A stretch of DNA of 9,297 nt from Dehalococcoidales bacterium. GTDB lineage: Bacteria > Chloroflexota > Dehalococcoidia > Dehalococcoidales > Fen-1064. The stretch is from assembly GCA_028713395.1 (NCBI GenBank), contig JAQTOJ010000069.1, positions 1-9,297 on the forward strand, given 5' to 3'. Positions 1 to 6,108 of the stretch are shown piece after piece; the stretch's first letter is position 1, and every line of letters starts with the position of its first letter. The translations under genes were made by a program, and so were the position numbers. The notes beneath the pieces were generated by a model. It was not told the origin of the DNA, did no database searches, and saw nothing but the letters and a program-made list of their open reading frames with translations.

Positions 1-47
1 CTCTACCCATCTTCCTGCCTGATTATCGTTAAAGATGATTGTGGGAT

Positions 48-75
48 TGCATAACATATTATATTAATTTATGCA
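48..75. repeat. AT-rich inverted repeat downstream of the SDR gene
   Basis: TGCATAA (48-54) and TTATGCA (69-75) are perfect 7-base inverted arms around a 14-base, wholly A/T-rich centre. The repeat lies 24-51 bases beyond the stop codon of the minus-strand SDR gene. It could be a weak 3' hairpin or a protein site. It has no GC-rich stem and no T-run, so it is not a classical intrinsic terminator. In AT-rich DNA such a repeat can arise by chance. The rest of 1-98 shows nothing I can name. Confidence 0.25.
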
Positions 76-98
76 CATTGGCAATAGTCCTTTAGTCG

Positions 99-953
99 TT
101 ATGCCAGCAAACCGCCATCGATCACCGGCGTGTGACCGGTGACATAACTGGCCGCATCCGAGGCTAAATACAGCGCCCCGCCAGCGATCTCTTCCGGTTC
201 CGCCATTCGCGCCATGGGGATATAGCTCTGAAAAAGCATTTTGTTTATGCTTGCCGCATCGGCATTTTCCAGCCTGATCCCGTATTGCGTCTTCAGATAC
301 GCCATCGTTTTCTGGTATTGGGGGTTTTCTGCGTCCCACATCATGCGCGTCATCACGGTCCTGATATAACCAGGCGCAATGCCGTTGACCCGCACGTTGT
401 GTTTTGCCAGATCCCAAGCCAGCCCGCGTGTCAGCATGACGACCCCCGCTTTTGAGGCGCCGTAGGGACTGCTGGCGCGCCGCACTGTCCCCAGCCCTTC
501 CACCGAGGCGATGTTGATAATGCTGCCGCTTTTACGCGCGATCATTGTTTTCACTACGGCCTGCGTACACAGATAGGTGCCTTTAAGATTGATATCGATC
601 ACTGCGTCCCAATCGGCCTCCGGCAGATCGGCGATGGGGGGAGTGCCGGGGCTGATACCGGCATTATTGACCAGGATATCGATTTTCCCGTAGGTCGCCA
701 TGACCTGGTCGACCATCTTCTGTACCTGGTCGCTTTTGGAAACATCGGCTTTCAATGTCAGGCATTGCCTGCCCATACCTTTCAGTTCGGTGGTTAGTTT
801 GGCGAAATCTTCATTTTCATCAACGTAATCGCAGATGGCGATATCGGCGCCGGCCTCGGCGAACGCCATGACAATCGCTTTCCCGATGCCGCGCCGCCCG
901 CCGGTCACTAAAGCCACTTTATTTTTCAAAGAAAACCGTTCCAGAATCGTCAA
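99..953 (-). CDS. SDR family NAD(P)-dependent oxidoreductase (classical type)
   Basis: This is a classical short-chain dehydrogenase/reductase of 284 residues, counted from the TTG start at 953. It has a Rossmann fold with the glycine-rich cofactor motif TGGRRGIG at residues 17-24, NNAG at 96-99, and the full catalytic tetrad Asn122, Ser150, Tyr164 and Lys168 (YGASK). Asp42 at the end of the second beta strand usually indicates NAD(H) rather than NADP(H). The C-terminal segment with YVTGHTPVIDGG is typical of the family. The reading frame stays open to an ATG at 1031, which would add 26 residues before the fold. That ATG has no good ribosome site, whereas TTG 953 has AAGGAG six bases upstream, so the shorter form is preferred. 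It is the last gene of a four-gene minus-strand run with a HAD-like and an ADC-like enzyme. A role as a 3-oxoacyl or secondary-alcohol/ketone redox enzyme is plausible, but the substrate cannot be read from sequence. Confidence 0.9.
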   Translation of the reverse strand: MTILERFSLKNKVALVTGGRRGIGKAIVMAFAEAGADIAICDYVDENEDFAKLTTELKGMGRQCLTLKADVSKSDQVQKMVDQVMATYGKIDILVNNAGISPGTPPIADLPEADWDAVIDINLKGTYLCTQAVVKTMIARKSGSIINIASVEGLGTVRRASSPYGASKAGVVMLTRGLAWDLAKHNVRVNGIAPGYIRTVMTRMMWDAENPQYQKTMAYLKTQYGIRLENADAASINKMLFQSYIPMARMAEPEEIAGGALYLASDAASYVTGHTPVIDGGLLA

Positions 954-959
954 ACTCCG

Positions 960-965
960 CTCCTT
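960..965 (-). promoter_or_regulatory. Shine-Dalgarno site deciding the TTG start of the SDR gene
   Basis: On the minus strand AAGGAG sits exactly six bases before TTG (953-951). This is the best ribosome site in the region and is followed directly by the expected SDR N-terminus. The upstream in-frame ATG at 1031 lacks a comparable site. Confidence 0.6.
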
Positions 966-1082
966 TGCCACTTCAACTGATACTAAATAGTTTAACCGCG
1001 AATCCAGCGTTACACATTTTGTCAACGCCATTTCGCCGTAAATATGTGCCTGTCCGGTTGCGGTAGATAATTGCGGGAGTTT

Positions 1083-1382
1083 TCAGGCTTTCTTGCCCTT
1101 GATCGGCGCGGTGCCGTAACCGCCCAGGTCGATCGTGCCGGATAAATCGGCCGGGGTCACCTGGAGATTGAAAGTCAGGTTCAGCATGCCGCCCATGGGG
1201 CTGGGCATGGTGCCGGTAAATTTGGCGTTTTCGCCGTTGCAGGTGCCGGTGAATTTCAGGTTGCCGAACTGTGTTTCAAAATCGCCGCTTAAATTATTGC
1301 CTTCACTCTTAAAAGTGCAGGTGCCGGTGCCCGATCCCATCGGGGTATCGATAGTGACATTGTACTTCCCGTTGATCGCCAT
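1083..1382 (-). CDS. Small beta-rich protein of unknown function with an internal repeat
   Basis: This gene encodes 99 residues rich in Gly, Thr and Asn in an alternating pattern that suggests beta strands. It has no signal peptide and no membrane segment. A strong ribosome site, AAGGAGGG, lies six bases before the ATG. The protein seems to be built from two similar units: TPMG (13-16), LSG (31-33), FG (39-40) and GT (46-47), then SPMG (61-64), LSG (80-82), YG (89-90) and GK (96-97), with nearly equal spacing. There are only two cysteines, at 22 and 48. I recall similar small proteins opening with a MA(I/V)(N/D)GKW-like start and a TPMG motif in environmental actinobacteria and proteobacteria, often near fatty-acid or aromatic catabolism genes, but this is memory and not a search. 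It lies between the HAD-like and SDR genes, 51 bases after the former. Binding of a small ligand in a beta barrel is only a guess. Confidence 0.8.
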   Translation of the reverse strand: MAINGKYNVTIDTPMGSGTGTCTFKSEGNNLSGDFETQFGNLKFTGTCNGENAKFTGTMPSPMGGMLNLTFNLQVTPADLSGTIDLGGYGTAPIKGKKA

Positions 1383-1402
1383 GAATAACCCTCCTTATGT
1401 TC

Positions 1403-1415
1403 CGGTAAATTACCG
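1403..1415. repeat. 13-bp palindrome CGGTAAATTACCG in the intergenic gap
   Basis: CGGTAA and TTACCG are perfect six-base arms around a single central A. The site lies in the 51-bp gap between the HAD-like gene and the small beta-rich gene, about 20 bases upstream of the latter's start codon. A one-base centre is too tight for an RNA hairpin unless the stem opens, so a dimeric protein operator is the more natural reading. No promoter elements are obvious around it. Confidence 0.3.
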
Positions 1416-1433
1416 TACGTATATTGTTGAAAA

Positions 1434-2342
1434 TTACTTGCCGGTCAAAAAGCCCGGCTGCTGGAAAGCGGGATCCGGATAAGTATAGAAGCCTTTACCC
1501 GTTTTCACGCCGAGTTCGCCGCGTTCGATATAAGGTCTGACCACTTCAAACACACCGCTGAGGGCGCGCAGCGGGGAGTTCCCTCCGGCGGCGCCTTGGC
1601 CGACCCCGGCGATGACATCAAGACCGACAGCATCCATGCTGGCGAATGGCCCGTAGCTTTGTCCCGTCACCAGCATCCAGGCACGGTCGACTTCTTCAGG
1701 CGTGGCGGTGCCATCGGCGACGGAAATCAAGCCCCCGACATACCACATGCCCAGCATGGTGTTATAGAGATAGCCGCCTTTTTCTTTGCGCATGATGCCG
1801 GGCACCAGCCCGATGCTTTGGACGAACCGGGCGACTGTATCGATTGTGGCCGCGGCGGCTTTATTACCTTTCATCACGTCCACCAGCGGGGACAGTCCGC
1901 TATGAAAATGCATGGCCACGAACTTCTCCGGGTGTTGCAGCGCCGGTTCGATGTCACTGACCAGTAGACTGGAAGTATTGGTGGTGAGAATGGTTTCCGG
2001 CGGGCACAGTTTTTCAAACTGCGCGTGTATTTTTTGTTTCAGCGAGACCTGTTCCGGCACGGATTCACTGGTGATACCGGCGTCTTTAGCCGCCGCGGCG
2101 GCATCAGTGGTATAGACAATTGAGGCGAGGGCTTTTTCCAGACCAATCTTGCCGGCATCGGCGCCCAGCCGTATCTTAGCGGCGTACTGCCGATGCAGCA
2201 GGGGGGCTTTTTTGATAGCCTCCCCAGAGACATCGTAGAGAGCCACTTTGTAACCGTGGACGGCGGATACCAGGGATATTTGCAATCCCATGGTGCCCGC
2301 GCCGATGACACAGATTTTCTTGATTTCTTTAATGGGCATCAT
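1434..2342 (-). CDS. 3-hydroxyacyl-CoA dehydrogenase-like protein, NAD-binding
   Basis: This protein has 302 residues and the two-domain layout of single-domain-type 3-hydroxyacyl-CoA dehydrogenases (about 280-310 residues). The N-terminal Rossmann domain has GAGTMG at residues 14-19 and Asp37 at the end of strand two, suiting NAD. Next come ESVPE (93-97), TNTSSL (121-126) and the expected catalytic His145 in MHF. The C-terminal helical domain contains Asn194 and ends with the family signature KTGKGFYTY (280-288). The active-site stretch is unusual: MHFHSG replaces the common HFFNP. The residue in place of the usual catalytic Glu that pairs with the His appears to be Asp155, by eye alignment. 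The known family reaction is NAD-dependent oxidation of (S)-3-hydroxyacyl-CoA; a relative acting on another 3-hydroxy acid is possible. It starts 23 bases after the ADC-like gene. ATG 2342 and ATG 2339 are adjacent. GGGAG lies 3 bases from the first and 6 from the second, so 2339 may be the true start. Confidence 0.88.
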   Translation of the reverse strand: MMPIKEIKKICVIGAGTMGLQISLVSAVHGYKVALYDVSGEAIKKAPLLHRQYAAKIRLGADAGKIGLEKALASIVYTTDAAAAAKDAGITSESVPEQVSLKQKIHAQFEKLCPPETILTTNTSSLLVSDIEPALQHPEKFVAMHFHSGLSPLVDVMKGNKAAAATIDTVARFVQSIGLVPGIMRKEKGGYLYNTMLGMWYVGGLISVADGTATPEEVDRAWMLVTGQSYGPFASMDAVGLDVIAGVGQGAAGGNSPLRALSGVFEVVRPYIERGELGVKTGKGFYTYPDPAFQQPGFLTGK

Positions 2343-2365
2343 GATCTCCCGCTATTGCGTTGGTT

Positions 2366-3283
2366 TTATTCCAGGATTTTGACCGCGCCCATGCCGCCGC
2401 CCGTCTGCGTGGTCATCGTCGCGTCGAAGACCTGCTTCACCGGCAGAGCCGCCAGTTTATCGATGATGTGCGCCATGGTGGGCAGTTGTTCAAATGTCCC
2501 TTTAATAAAACGAATATCCGCCTTTCCGGTTAGCACTTCGCGTATGGTAGCGGTGGCCGCGCCTTCATTGGTGGAGATGGTTAAATAATCGGCATCAGTT
2601 TCTAACATCGAGCCGGTCTTAAGAATGAATTTGTGGCAAATGGGGCCGGAGTTGGGGGGCGAGTTTTTAGCGGCTTCGGTTCTCTGTTTCAGTTCGGCGG
2701 GTGTCAGGGGATGCAGCCCGGTGACATTGATATCCAGGAAGGTAAAGCCCTGCCAATGGGCAATAGCCTGGCAGGAGTCGTTGAGGATTCTTAGACGGGG
2801 CAGATCGGCATAAATCTTGGGCCAACCCAGTCCCTCTCTTCCTAACAGGATCGGTTCGGTCAGATTTTCCCAGACGACCGGCAAGAAAGAGCCGTAGGTC
2901 TTGCCATTTTTCCCGTTGTGGACCACCGGCAGCATGACCATGAAAAGGTTATAAGTGCGTCCGGCTAACCATTTAATGCCGCCCTGGTAAATAGCGACCA
3001 CCGTTACCACGGGCGCTCCGTTGATGGCGAGATTCTTACCGGGCGGGAGCATGGCTTCGAGCAATTTCTGGTCGGTGAGGAAACTCACGGCCACCGAAGT
3101 CTGCGCATCGCTGGTGGAAACGGAACCTTGAAAAGCCCGGGAAGAAGTTTCCGCGTTCAGGAAAGCTTTATTTTTGGGATCGATTTGCATGGCGGCAAAC
3201 GTCTGTTTCAGGGCTTCGAAGTTGGTAGGCATAATGGTGATGGCGGCATTTACATTGGGCGATTTTTCAGATGGAATAGACAT
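2366..3283 (-). CDS. Acetoacetate decarboxylase family (ADC-fold) protein
   Basis: This is a 305-residue protein, longer than the roughly 245 residues of clostridial acetoacetate decarboxylase because of an N-terminal stretch of about 50 residues and some insertions. Family marks are LPPG (79-82), the core EP...GRE..GWPK (143-156), and a C-terminal half containing EVLTGKADI and LPVKQV that follows the clostridial enzyme. Lys156 matches the Schiff-base Lys115 of the Clostridium acetobutylicum enzyme. The next residue is Ile157, where that enzyme has Lys116, the group known to lower the pKa of Lys115. By eye alignment Glu76 is also not kept. Decarboxylation of acetoacetate itself is therefore uncertain; the superfamily also includes aldolase/dehydratase-type members. 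The ATG at 3283 has AAAGGAG seven bases upstream. This is the first gene of the minus-strand operon, under the promoter at 3339-3367, and divergent from dnaX. Confidence 0.85.
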   Translation of the reverse strand: MSIPSEKSPNVNAAITIMPTNFEALKQTFAAMQIDPKNKAFLNAETSSRAFQGSVSTSDAQTSVAVSFLTDQKLLEAMLPPGKNLAINGAPVVTVVAIYQGGIKWLAGRTYNLFMVMLPVVHNGKNGKTYGSFLPVVWENLTEPILLGREGLGWPKIYADLPRLRILNDSCQAIAHWQGFTFLDINVTGLHPLTPAELKQRTEAAKNSPPNSGPICHKFILKTGSMLETDADYLTISTNEGAATATIREVLTGKADIRFIKGTFEQLPTMAHIIDKLAALPVKQVFDATMTTQTGGGMGAVKILE

Positions 3284-3338
3284 TTTGATGCTCCTTTATC
3301 CTTTTTTCTCCGCAAGCGAATTTCTCGTGATGATGGTA

Positions 3339-3367
3339 ATTATAATTATAATAGTTTAGAAAGTCAA
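3339..3367 (-). promoter_or_regulatory. Sigma-70-type promoter of the ADC-like operon
   Basis: On the minus strand TTGACT (3367-3362) is followed by a 17-base spacer and a perfect TATAAT (3344-3339). The predicted start point is near 3332, giving a leader of about 48 bases before the ATG at 3283. A second TATAAT lies directly upstream of the first with only an 11-base spacer, so the downstream copy is the likely -10. Confidence 0.75.
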
Positions 3368-3389
3368 CTAATGTCACACGATTATCACA
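3368..3389 (-). repeat. Two 11-bp direct repeats abutting the -35 box
   Basis: Read on the minus strand, TGTGATAATCG (3389-3379) is followed at once by TGTGACATTAG (3378-3368), matching at 8 of 11 positions, and then by the -35 hexamer TTGACT. An 11-base period places both copies on one face of the helix. This suits a regulator touching RNA polymerase at the -35 box. The identity of any regulator is unknown. It is not the inverted TGTGA/TCACA arrangement of a CRP site. Confidence 0.4.
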
Positions 3390-3430
3390 AAAATATTTCA
3401 TGAACAGATAGCGGAGAGACCGGAAAAAAT

Positions 3431-3458
3431 ATGGAAACGGGGCTTGATAGGGTATAAT
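3431..3458 (+). promoter_or_regulatory. Putative promoter of the dnaX operon
   Basis: A perfect TATAAT at 3453-3458 lies only 16 bases before the dnaX ATG. The best -35 candidate is ATGGAA at 3431-3436, which matches the consensus at 3 of 6 positions with a 16-base spacer. If this -10 is used, transcription starts near 3465 and the leader is about 10 bases, almost leaderless. TAGGA just before the ATG is a weak ribosome site only three bases away. Confidence 0.5.
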
Positions 3459-3474
3459 ATAGGACGTAGGAAAA

Positions 3475-5100
3475 ATGGCTTCACAAGTATTTTATCGGAA
3501 ATACCGTTCCCAATCTTTCAGTGACCTCGCGGGACAGGAATCGGTCAAGCAGACATTGCTCAATGCGCTGAAGACCGGTCATATTTCGCACGCTTATTTG
3601 TTTTGCGGACCACGCGGCACCGGCAAGACCTCCACGGCGCGTATCTTTGCCAAGGCCGTCAATTGTTTGACCACCGGCGGTAAAGGCGAACCCTGCAACA
3701 CCTGCGAGATGTGCCTGGCGATCAGTGAAGGCCGCGCCATGGACATTATCGAGATCGATGCCGCCAGTAATAACAGCGTCGATGAAATCCGCACGCTGCG
3801 GGAACGGGTCAACGTCTCGCCGGCGCAAGCCAGATACAAGATTTATATCATCGACGAATTCCACATGCTTTCCAACGCGGCTTCCAATGCCTTGTTGAAA
3901 ACACTGGAAGAACCGCCGCCGCACGTCATTTTTATCCTGGCGACCACGGAAATTCATAAAATCCTGCCGACCATCATGTCCCGCTGCCAGCGGTTCGATT
4001 TTCACCGGCTATCGCAGGCGGATATCACCGGGCGGTTGGATTATATCGTCAACGCGGAAAAACTAAAAATCGAGCCCGATGCCATGAAGATGGTGGCGAA
4101 AGCCGCTTCCGGCAGTTTGCGGGATGCGGAAAATCTGCTGGAGCAATTGGTCACTTTTTACGGCAGCGATATCAACTTCCGGCAGGTGCAGGAATTGCTG
4201 GGTATTACCGGCGATGCCCGCGTGAAAGAGCTGGCCAAGCAAATCTTCCACGATGATACCCGGACCGCCATCAAGACGATCAATAGTGTGAACAGCGACG
4301 GGTTGGATTTACGCAATTTCAAACGCGAATTGGTGGAGTATTTACGCTGTCTGCTGTTGGTCAAAACCGGTTCGCCGGAAGCCATCGATGTGACGGCGGA
4401 AGACATGAAAGAATTGAAGGAACTGGCGGAAAAAGCGCCGCTGCCCAAAATTCTCAAGGTCATTAAACTGTTCAGCCAGGCGGAAGTGGGCACGGAGAAT
4501 CATACGGTGTTGCCTTTCGAACTGGCGATCATCGATAGCGCCCAGAAAGAAGAAGCACCGCACCAAGCCGCGCAACCCGCGCCGCGACCCATGGCGGAGA
4601 CCACCGCTCATTCCGCCGCGCCAAGAACGGTACATCCGGTGGAAAACAAACCCCAGATGGCGCGCGCCTATACCCCGGCGAATCCTGCTCCGGTGCATGA
4701 GAAAAAAGATATGCCTGCCACGGCGGAACACAAACCCGCGCCGGTGGCCCACTTTTCCGCGCTGGACGCCGGCAGTGTTTGTGAGAAATTGAAACACGAT
4801 TGGCGCAGCATTCTGGAACATGTGCCGGTAGACGTGAAGAAAAATCATACCGCCGTGGCCATTTTACGCAGTTCCGGGGTGACGCCGGTCACTTTTGAAA
4901 AGGACACCCTGACGATCTCTTTAAGGTACGGTTATATGAAAGACAAGCTGGAAGAGATGGAGAACCTGCGGGTCACGGAAAAAATCTTCAGCAGCTATAT
5001 GGGGCATAACTGTAAAGTGCAGTGTATTTTAGAAAATAACCATCTGGTAAAAGCCGCGCTAAAACTCGGCGCGGAAATCGTAGATGTGGAGGAAACATGA
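3475..5100 (+). CDS. dnaX: DNA polymerase III subunit gamma/tau (clamp loader)
   Basis: DnaX is the ATPase of the replicative clamp loader, which places the beta sliding clamp on primed DNA in the cytoplasm. The 541-residue protein has the AAA+ core at about 1-175: YRKYRSQSF at the start, Walker A GPRGTGKT (45-52), a four-cysteine zinc module (Cys64, Cys74, Cys77, Cys80), Walker B IIDE ending at 127-128, sensor 1 ATTE, and the SRC motif with the arginine finger (169-171). Sensor 2 lies in GSLRDAE (213-219). The collar domain runs to about 355. A linker rich in Pro, Ala and His follows at about 360-425, then a folded C-terminal tau-like domain at about 428-541. No classical A-AAA-AAG frameshift site is in frame, although an A6 run occurs in the linker. 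The gene starts a plus-strand operon and its stop overlaps the ybaB start (ATGA). It diverges from the ADC-like operon. Confidence 0.97.
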   Translation: MASQVFYRKYRSQSFSDLAGQESVKQTLLNALKTGHISHAYLFCGPRGTGKTSTARIFAKAVNCLTTGGKGEPCNTCEMCLAISEGRAMDIIEIDAASNNSVDEIRTLRERVNVSPAQARYKIYIIDEFHMLSNAASNALLKTLEEPPPHVIFILATTEIHKILPTIMSRCQRFDFHRLSQADITGRLDYIVNAEKLKIEPDAMKMVAKAASGSLRDAENLLEQLVTFYGSDINFRQVQELLGITGDARVKELAKQIFHDDTRTAIKTINSVNSDGLDLRNFKRELVEYLRCLLLVKTGSPEAIDVTAEDMKELKELAEKAPLPKILKVIKLFSQAEVGTENHTVLPFELAIIDSAQKEEAPHQAAQPAPRPMAETTAHSAAPRTVHPVENKPQMARAYTPANPAPVHEKKDMPATAEHKPAPVAHFSALDAGSVCEKLKHDWRSILEHVPVDVKKNHTAVAILRSSGVTPVTFEKDTLTISLRYGYMKDKLEEMENLRVTEKIFSSYMGHNCKVQCILENNHLVKAALKLGAEIVDVEET

Positions 5101-5402
5101 ATCTCGATATGATCAGACAGGCCCAGCAGCTCAAATCCAAGCTGGACCACGCCCAGAAAGAATTGAAGAAAATGCAGATCGAGGGCGATTACAATAAAGG
5201 CGCCATCAAGATCGTCATGAACGGCGAACAGAAAGTGATCTCCGTAAAGATCGATACCAATCTGGTAGACGTGAACAACACCAAACAACTGGAACAGAGC
5301 ATTACCCGGGCGATGAACGAAACCCAGGAAAAAGTGATCAAGATAGCCGCCCAGAGCCTGAAAGAAGCCACCGGCGGTCTGAAGATCCCGGGATTGTTCT
5401 AA
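5097..5402 (+). CDS. ybaB: YbaB/EbfC family nucleoid-associated protein
   Basis: This protein has 101 residues, the usual size of the family. The N-terminal helix (MIRQAQQLKSKLDHAQKEL) is followed by a central beta segment with the family-typical phrase VMNGEQKVISVKID (40-53), a C-terminal helix, and a glycine-rich tail GGLKIPGLF. Family members are known as DNA-binding dimers that coat or bridge DNA, and are nearly always encoded between dnaX and recR, as here. The ATG overlaps the dnaX stop by four bases and is preceded by GGAGGA at 5088-5093, indicating translational coupling with dnaX. The exact role in this organism is not known. Confidence 0.95.
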   Translation: MNLDMIRQAQQLKSKLDHAQKELKKMQIEGDYNKGAIKIVMNGEQKVISVKIDTNLVDVNNTKQLEQSITRAMNETQEKVIKIAAQSLKEATGGLKIPGLF

Positions 5403-5417
5403 CAAAATATCTTCCTC

Positions 5418-5437
5418 TCCCCTCGGGATAGGGGGGA
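5418..5437. other. Short GC-rich hairpin between ybaB and recR
   Basis: TCCCC (5418-5422) can pair with GGGGA (5433-5437) across a ten-base loop. It lies in the 60-base ybaB-recR gap. There is no following T-run, so it is not an intrinsic terminator. It might stabilise or process the transcript, or be incidental. Confidence 0.25.
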
Positions 5438-5451
5438 ATACACGTAGAGTT

Positions 5452-5455
5452 AGGA
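5452..5455 (+). promoter_or_regulatory. Ribosome site choosing the ATG start of recR
   Basis: AGGA lies seven bases before ATG 5463 but only one base before the in-frame TTG at 5457. The spacing favours the ATG and removes the two extra residues (Met-Phe) of the longer reading. Confidence 0.5.
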
Positions 5456-5462
5456 ATTGTTT

Positions 5463-6074
5463 ATGGCTCAAAATAACACCGCTGCCACAGACGCCATCAG
5501 CCGTCTCATCCAGGAATTGAATAAACTGCCGGGTATCGGGCCGAAAAGCGCCCAGCGGCTGGCATATTATTTACTGCGCGCCCCGCAAGAGCAGGCGGAA
5601 AGACTGGCGAGCGCCGTGATTTCCCTCAAACTGGAAATCAAGCTGTGTTCGTGCTGTTTTAATGTCACCGATGCCGATCCCTGCGCGCTCTGCCGCAACG
5701 AGCAGCGGGACAGGACCAAGGTCTGCGTGGTGGAGCAGCCGCAGGATATTCTCGCCATCGAACATACGGGTGTGTATAAAGGCTTATATCATGTGCTGCA
5801 CGGCGCCCTTTCGCCTACCGAAGGGGTTGGCGTCAACGATGTGCGTATCAAGGAACTGACCGCCCGTTTGACGGACGGCATTGTCAAAGAAGTGATTTTA
5901 GCCACCAACACCAATCTGGAAGGCGAACAGACCGCCATGTACCTGAACCACGTTCTCAACCCGCTCGGTATCCGGGTCACCCGGCTGGCGCGCGGTCTTC
6001 CTTTCGGTACGGAACTGGAGTATGCTGATGATGCGACTCTGACCCGCGCCCTCGAAGGTCGCAGCGAATTATAG
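5463..6074 (+). CDS. recR: Recombination mediator protein RecR
   Basis: RecR works with RecO (and RecF) to displace SSB and load RecA on gapped single-stranded DNA during recombinational repair. The 203-residue protein has the whole family plan. A helix-hairpin-helix LPGIGPKSAQRLAYYLL lies at 22-38. A zinc finger follows with Cys62, Cys65, Cys74 and Cys77, then RD at 82-83 in the usual position. Next come the Toprim domain from VCVVEQPQDILAIE (87-100) through TNTNLEGEQTA (148-158), and the C-terminal LARGLPFGTELEYAD (175-189). Nothing is missing and the length is normal (about 200). It follows ybaB after 60 bases. Its partner recO lies further down the same gene run, which supports a shared repair role. 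Confidence 0.96.
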   Translation: MAQNNTAATDAISRLIQELNKLPGIGPKSAQRLAYYLLRAPQEQAERLASAVISLKLEIKLCSCCFNVTDADPCALCRNEQRDRTKVCVVEQPQDILAIEHTGVYKGLYHVLHGALSPTEGVGVNDVRIKELTARLTDGIVKEVILATNTNLEGEQTAMYLNHVLNPLGIRVTRLARGLPFGTELEYADDATLTRALEGRSEL

Positions 6075-6108
6075 TCTGTCCCCGCCTGCCAGTTGCCGGA
6101 GGTAAAGC

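Noticed and set aside
1..54. 17 open codons at the left edge on the plus strand ending at TAA
   Set aside because: Too short and without recognisable features; cannot be told from chance. The convergent layout would allow a gene end here, but nothing supports it.
64..417. 117-residue minus-strand frame overlapping the SDR 3' end
   Set aside because: It overlaps the well-supported SDR gene in another frame and shows no family features.
1020..1025. Perfect TTGACA (minus strand) as a separate SDR promoter
   Set aside because: No acceptable -10 hexamer occurs 15-19 bases downstream; the nearest TA-rich hexamer is about 25 bases away.
3374..3389. CRP-type site from TGTGA/TCACA motifs
   Set aside because: Both TGTGA copies face the same way and are 11 bases apart, so the required inverted arrangement with a six-base gap is absent.
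3284..3474. SRP RNA or tRNA upstream of dnaX, as in Bacillus
   Set aside because: No conserved SRP RNA loop motifs or tRNA-like arms are visible; the gap is explained by two divergent promoters.
4342..4848. 168-residue minus-strand frame inside dnaX
   Set aside because: Antisense to the conserved DnaX coding region; rich in Arg, Phe and Gly with no domain; a shadow frame.
5403..5462. Terminator between ybaB and recR
   Set aside because: The hairpin has only a five-pair stem and no T-run, and the flanking genes are a known co-transcribed pair.
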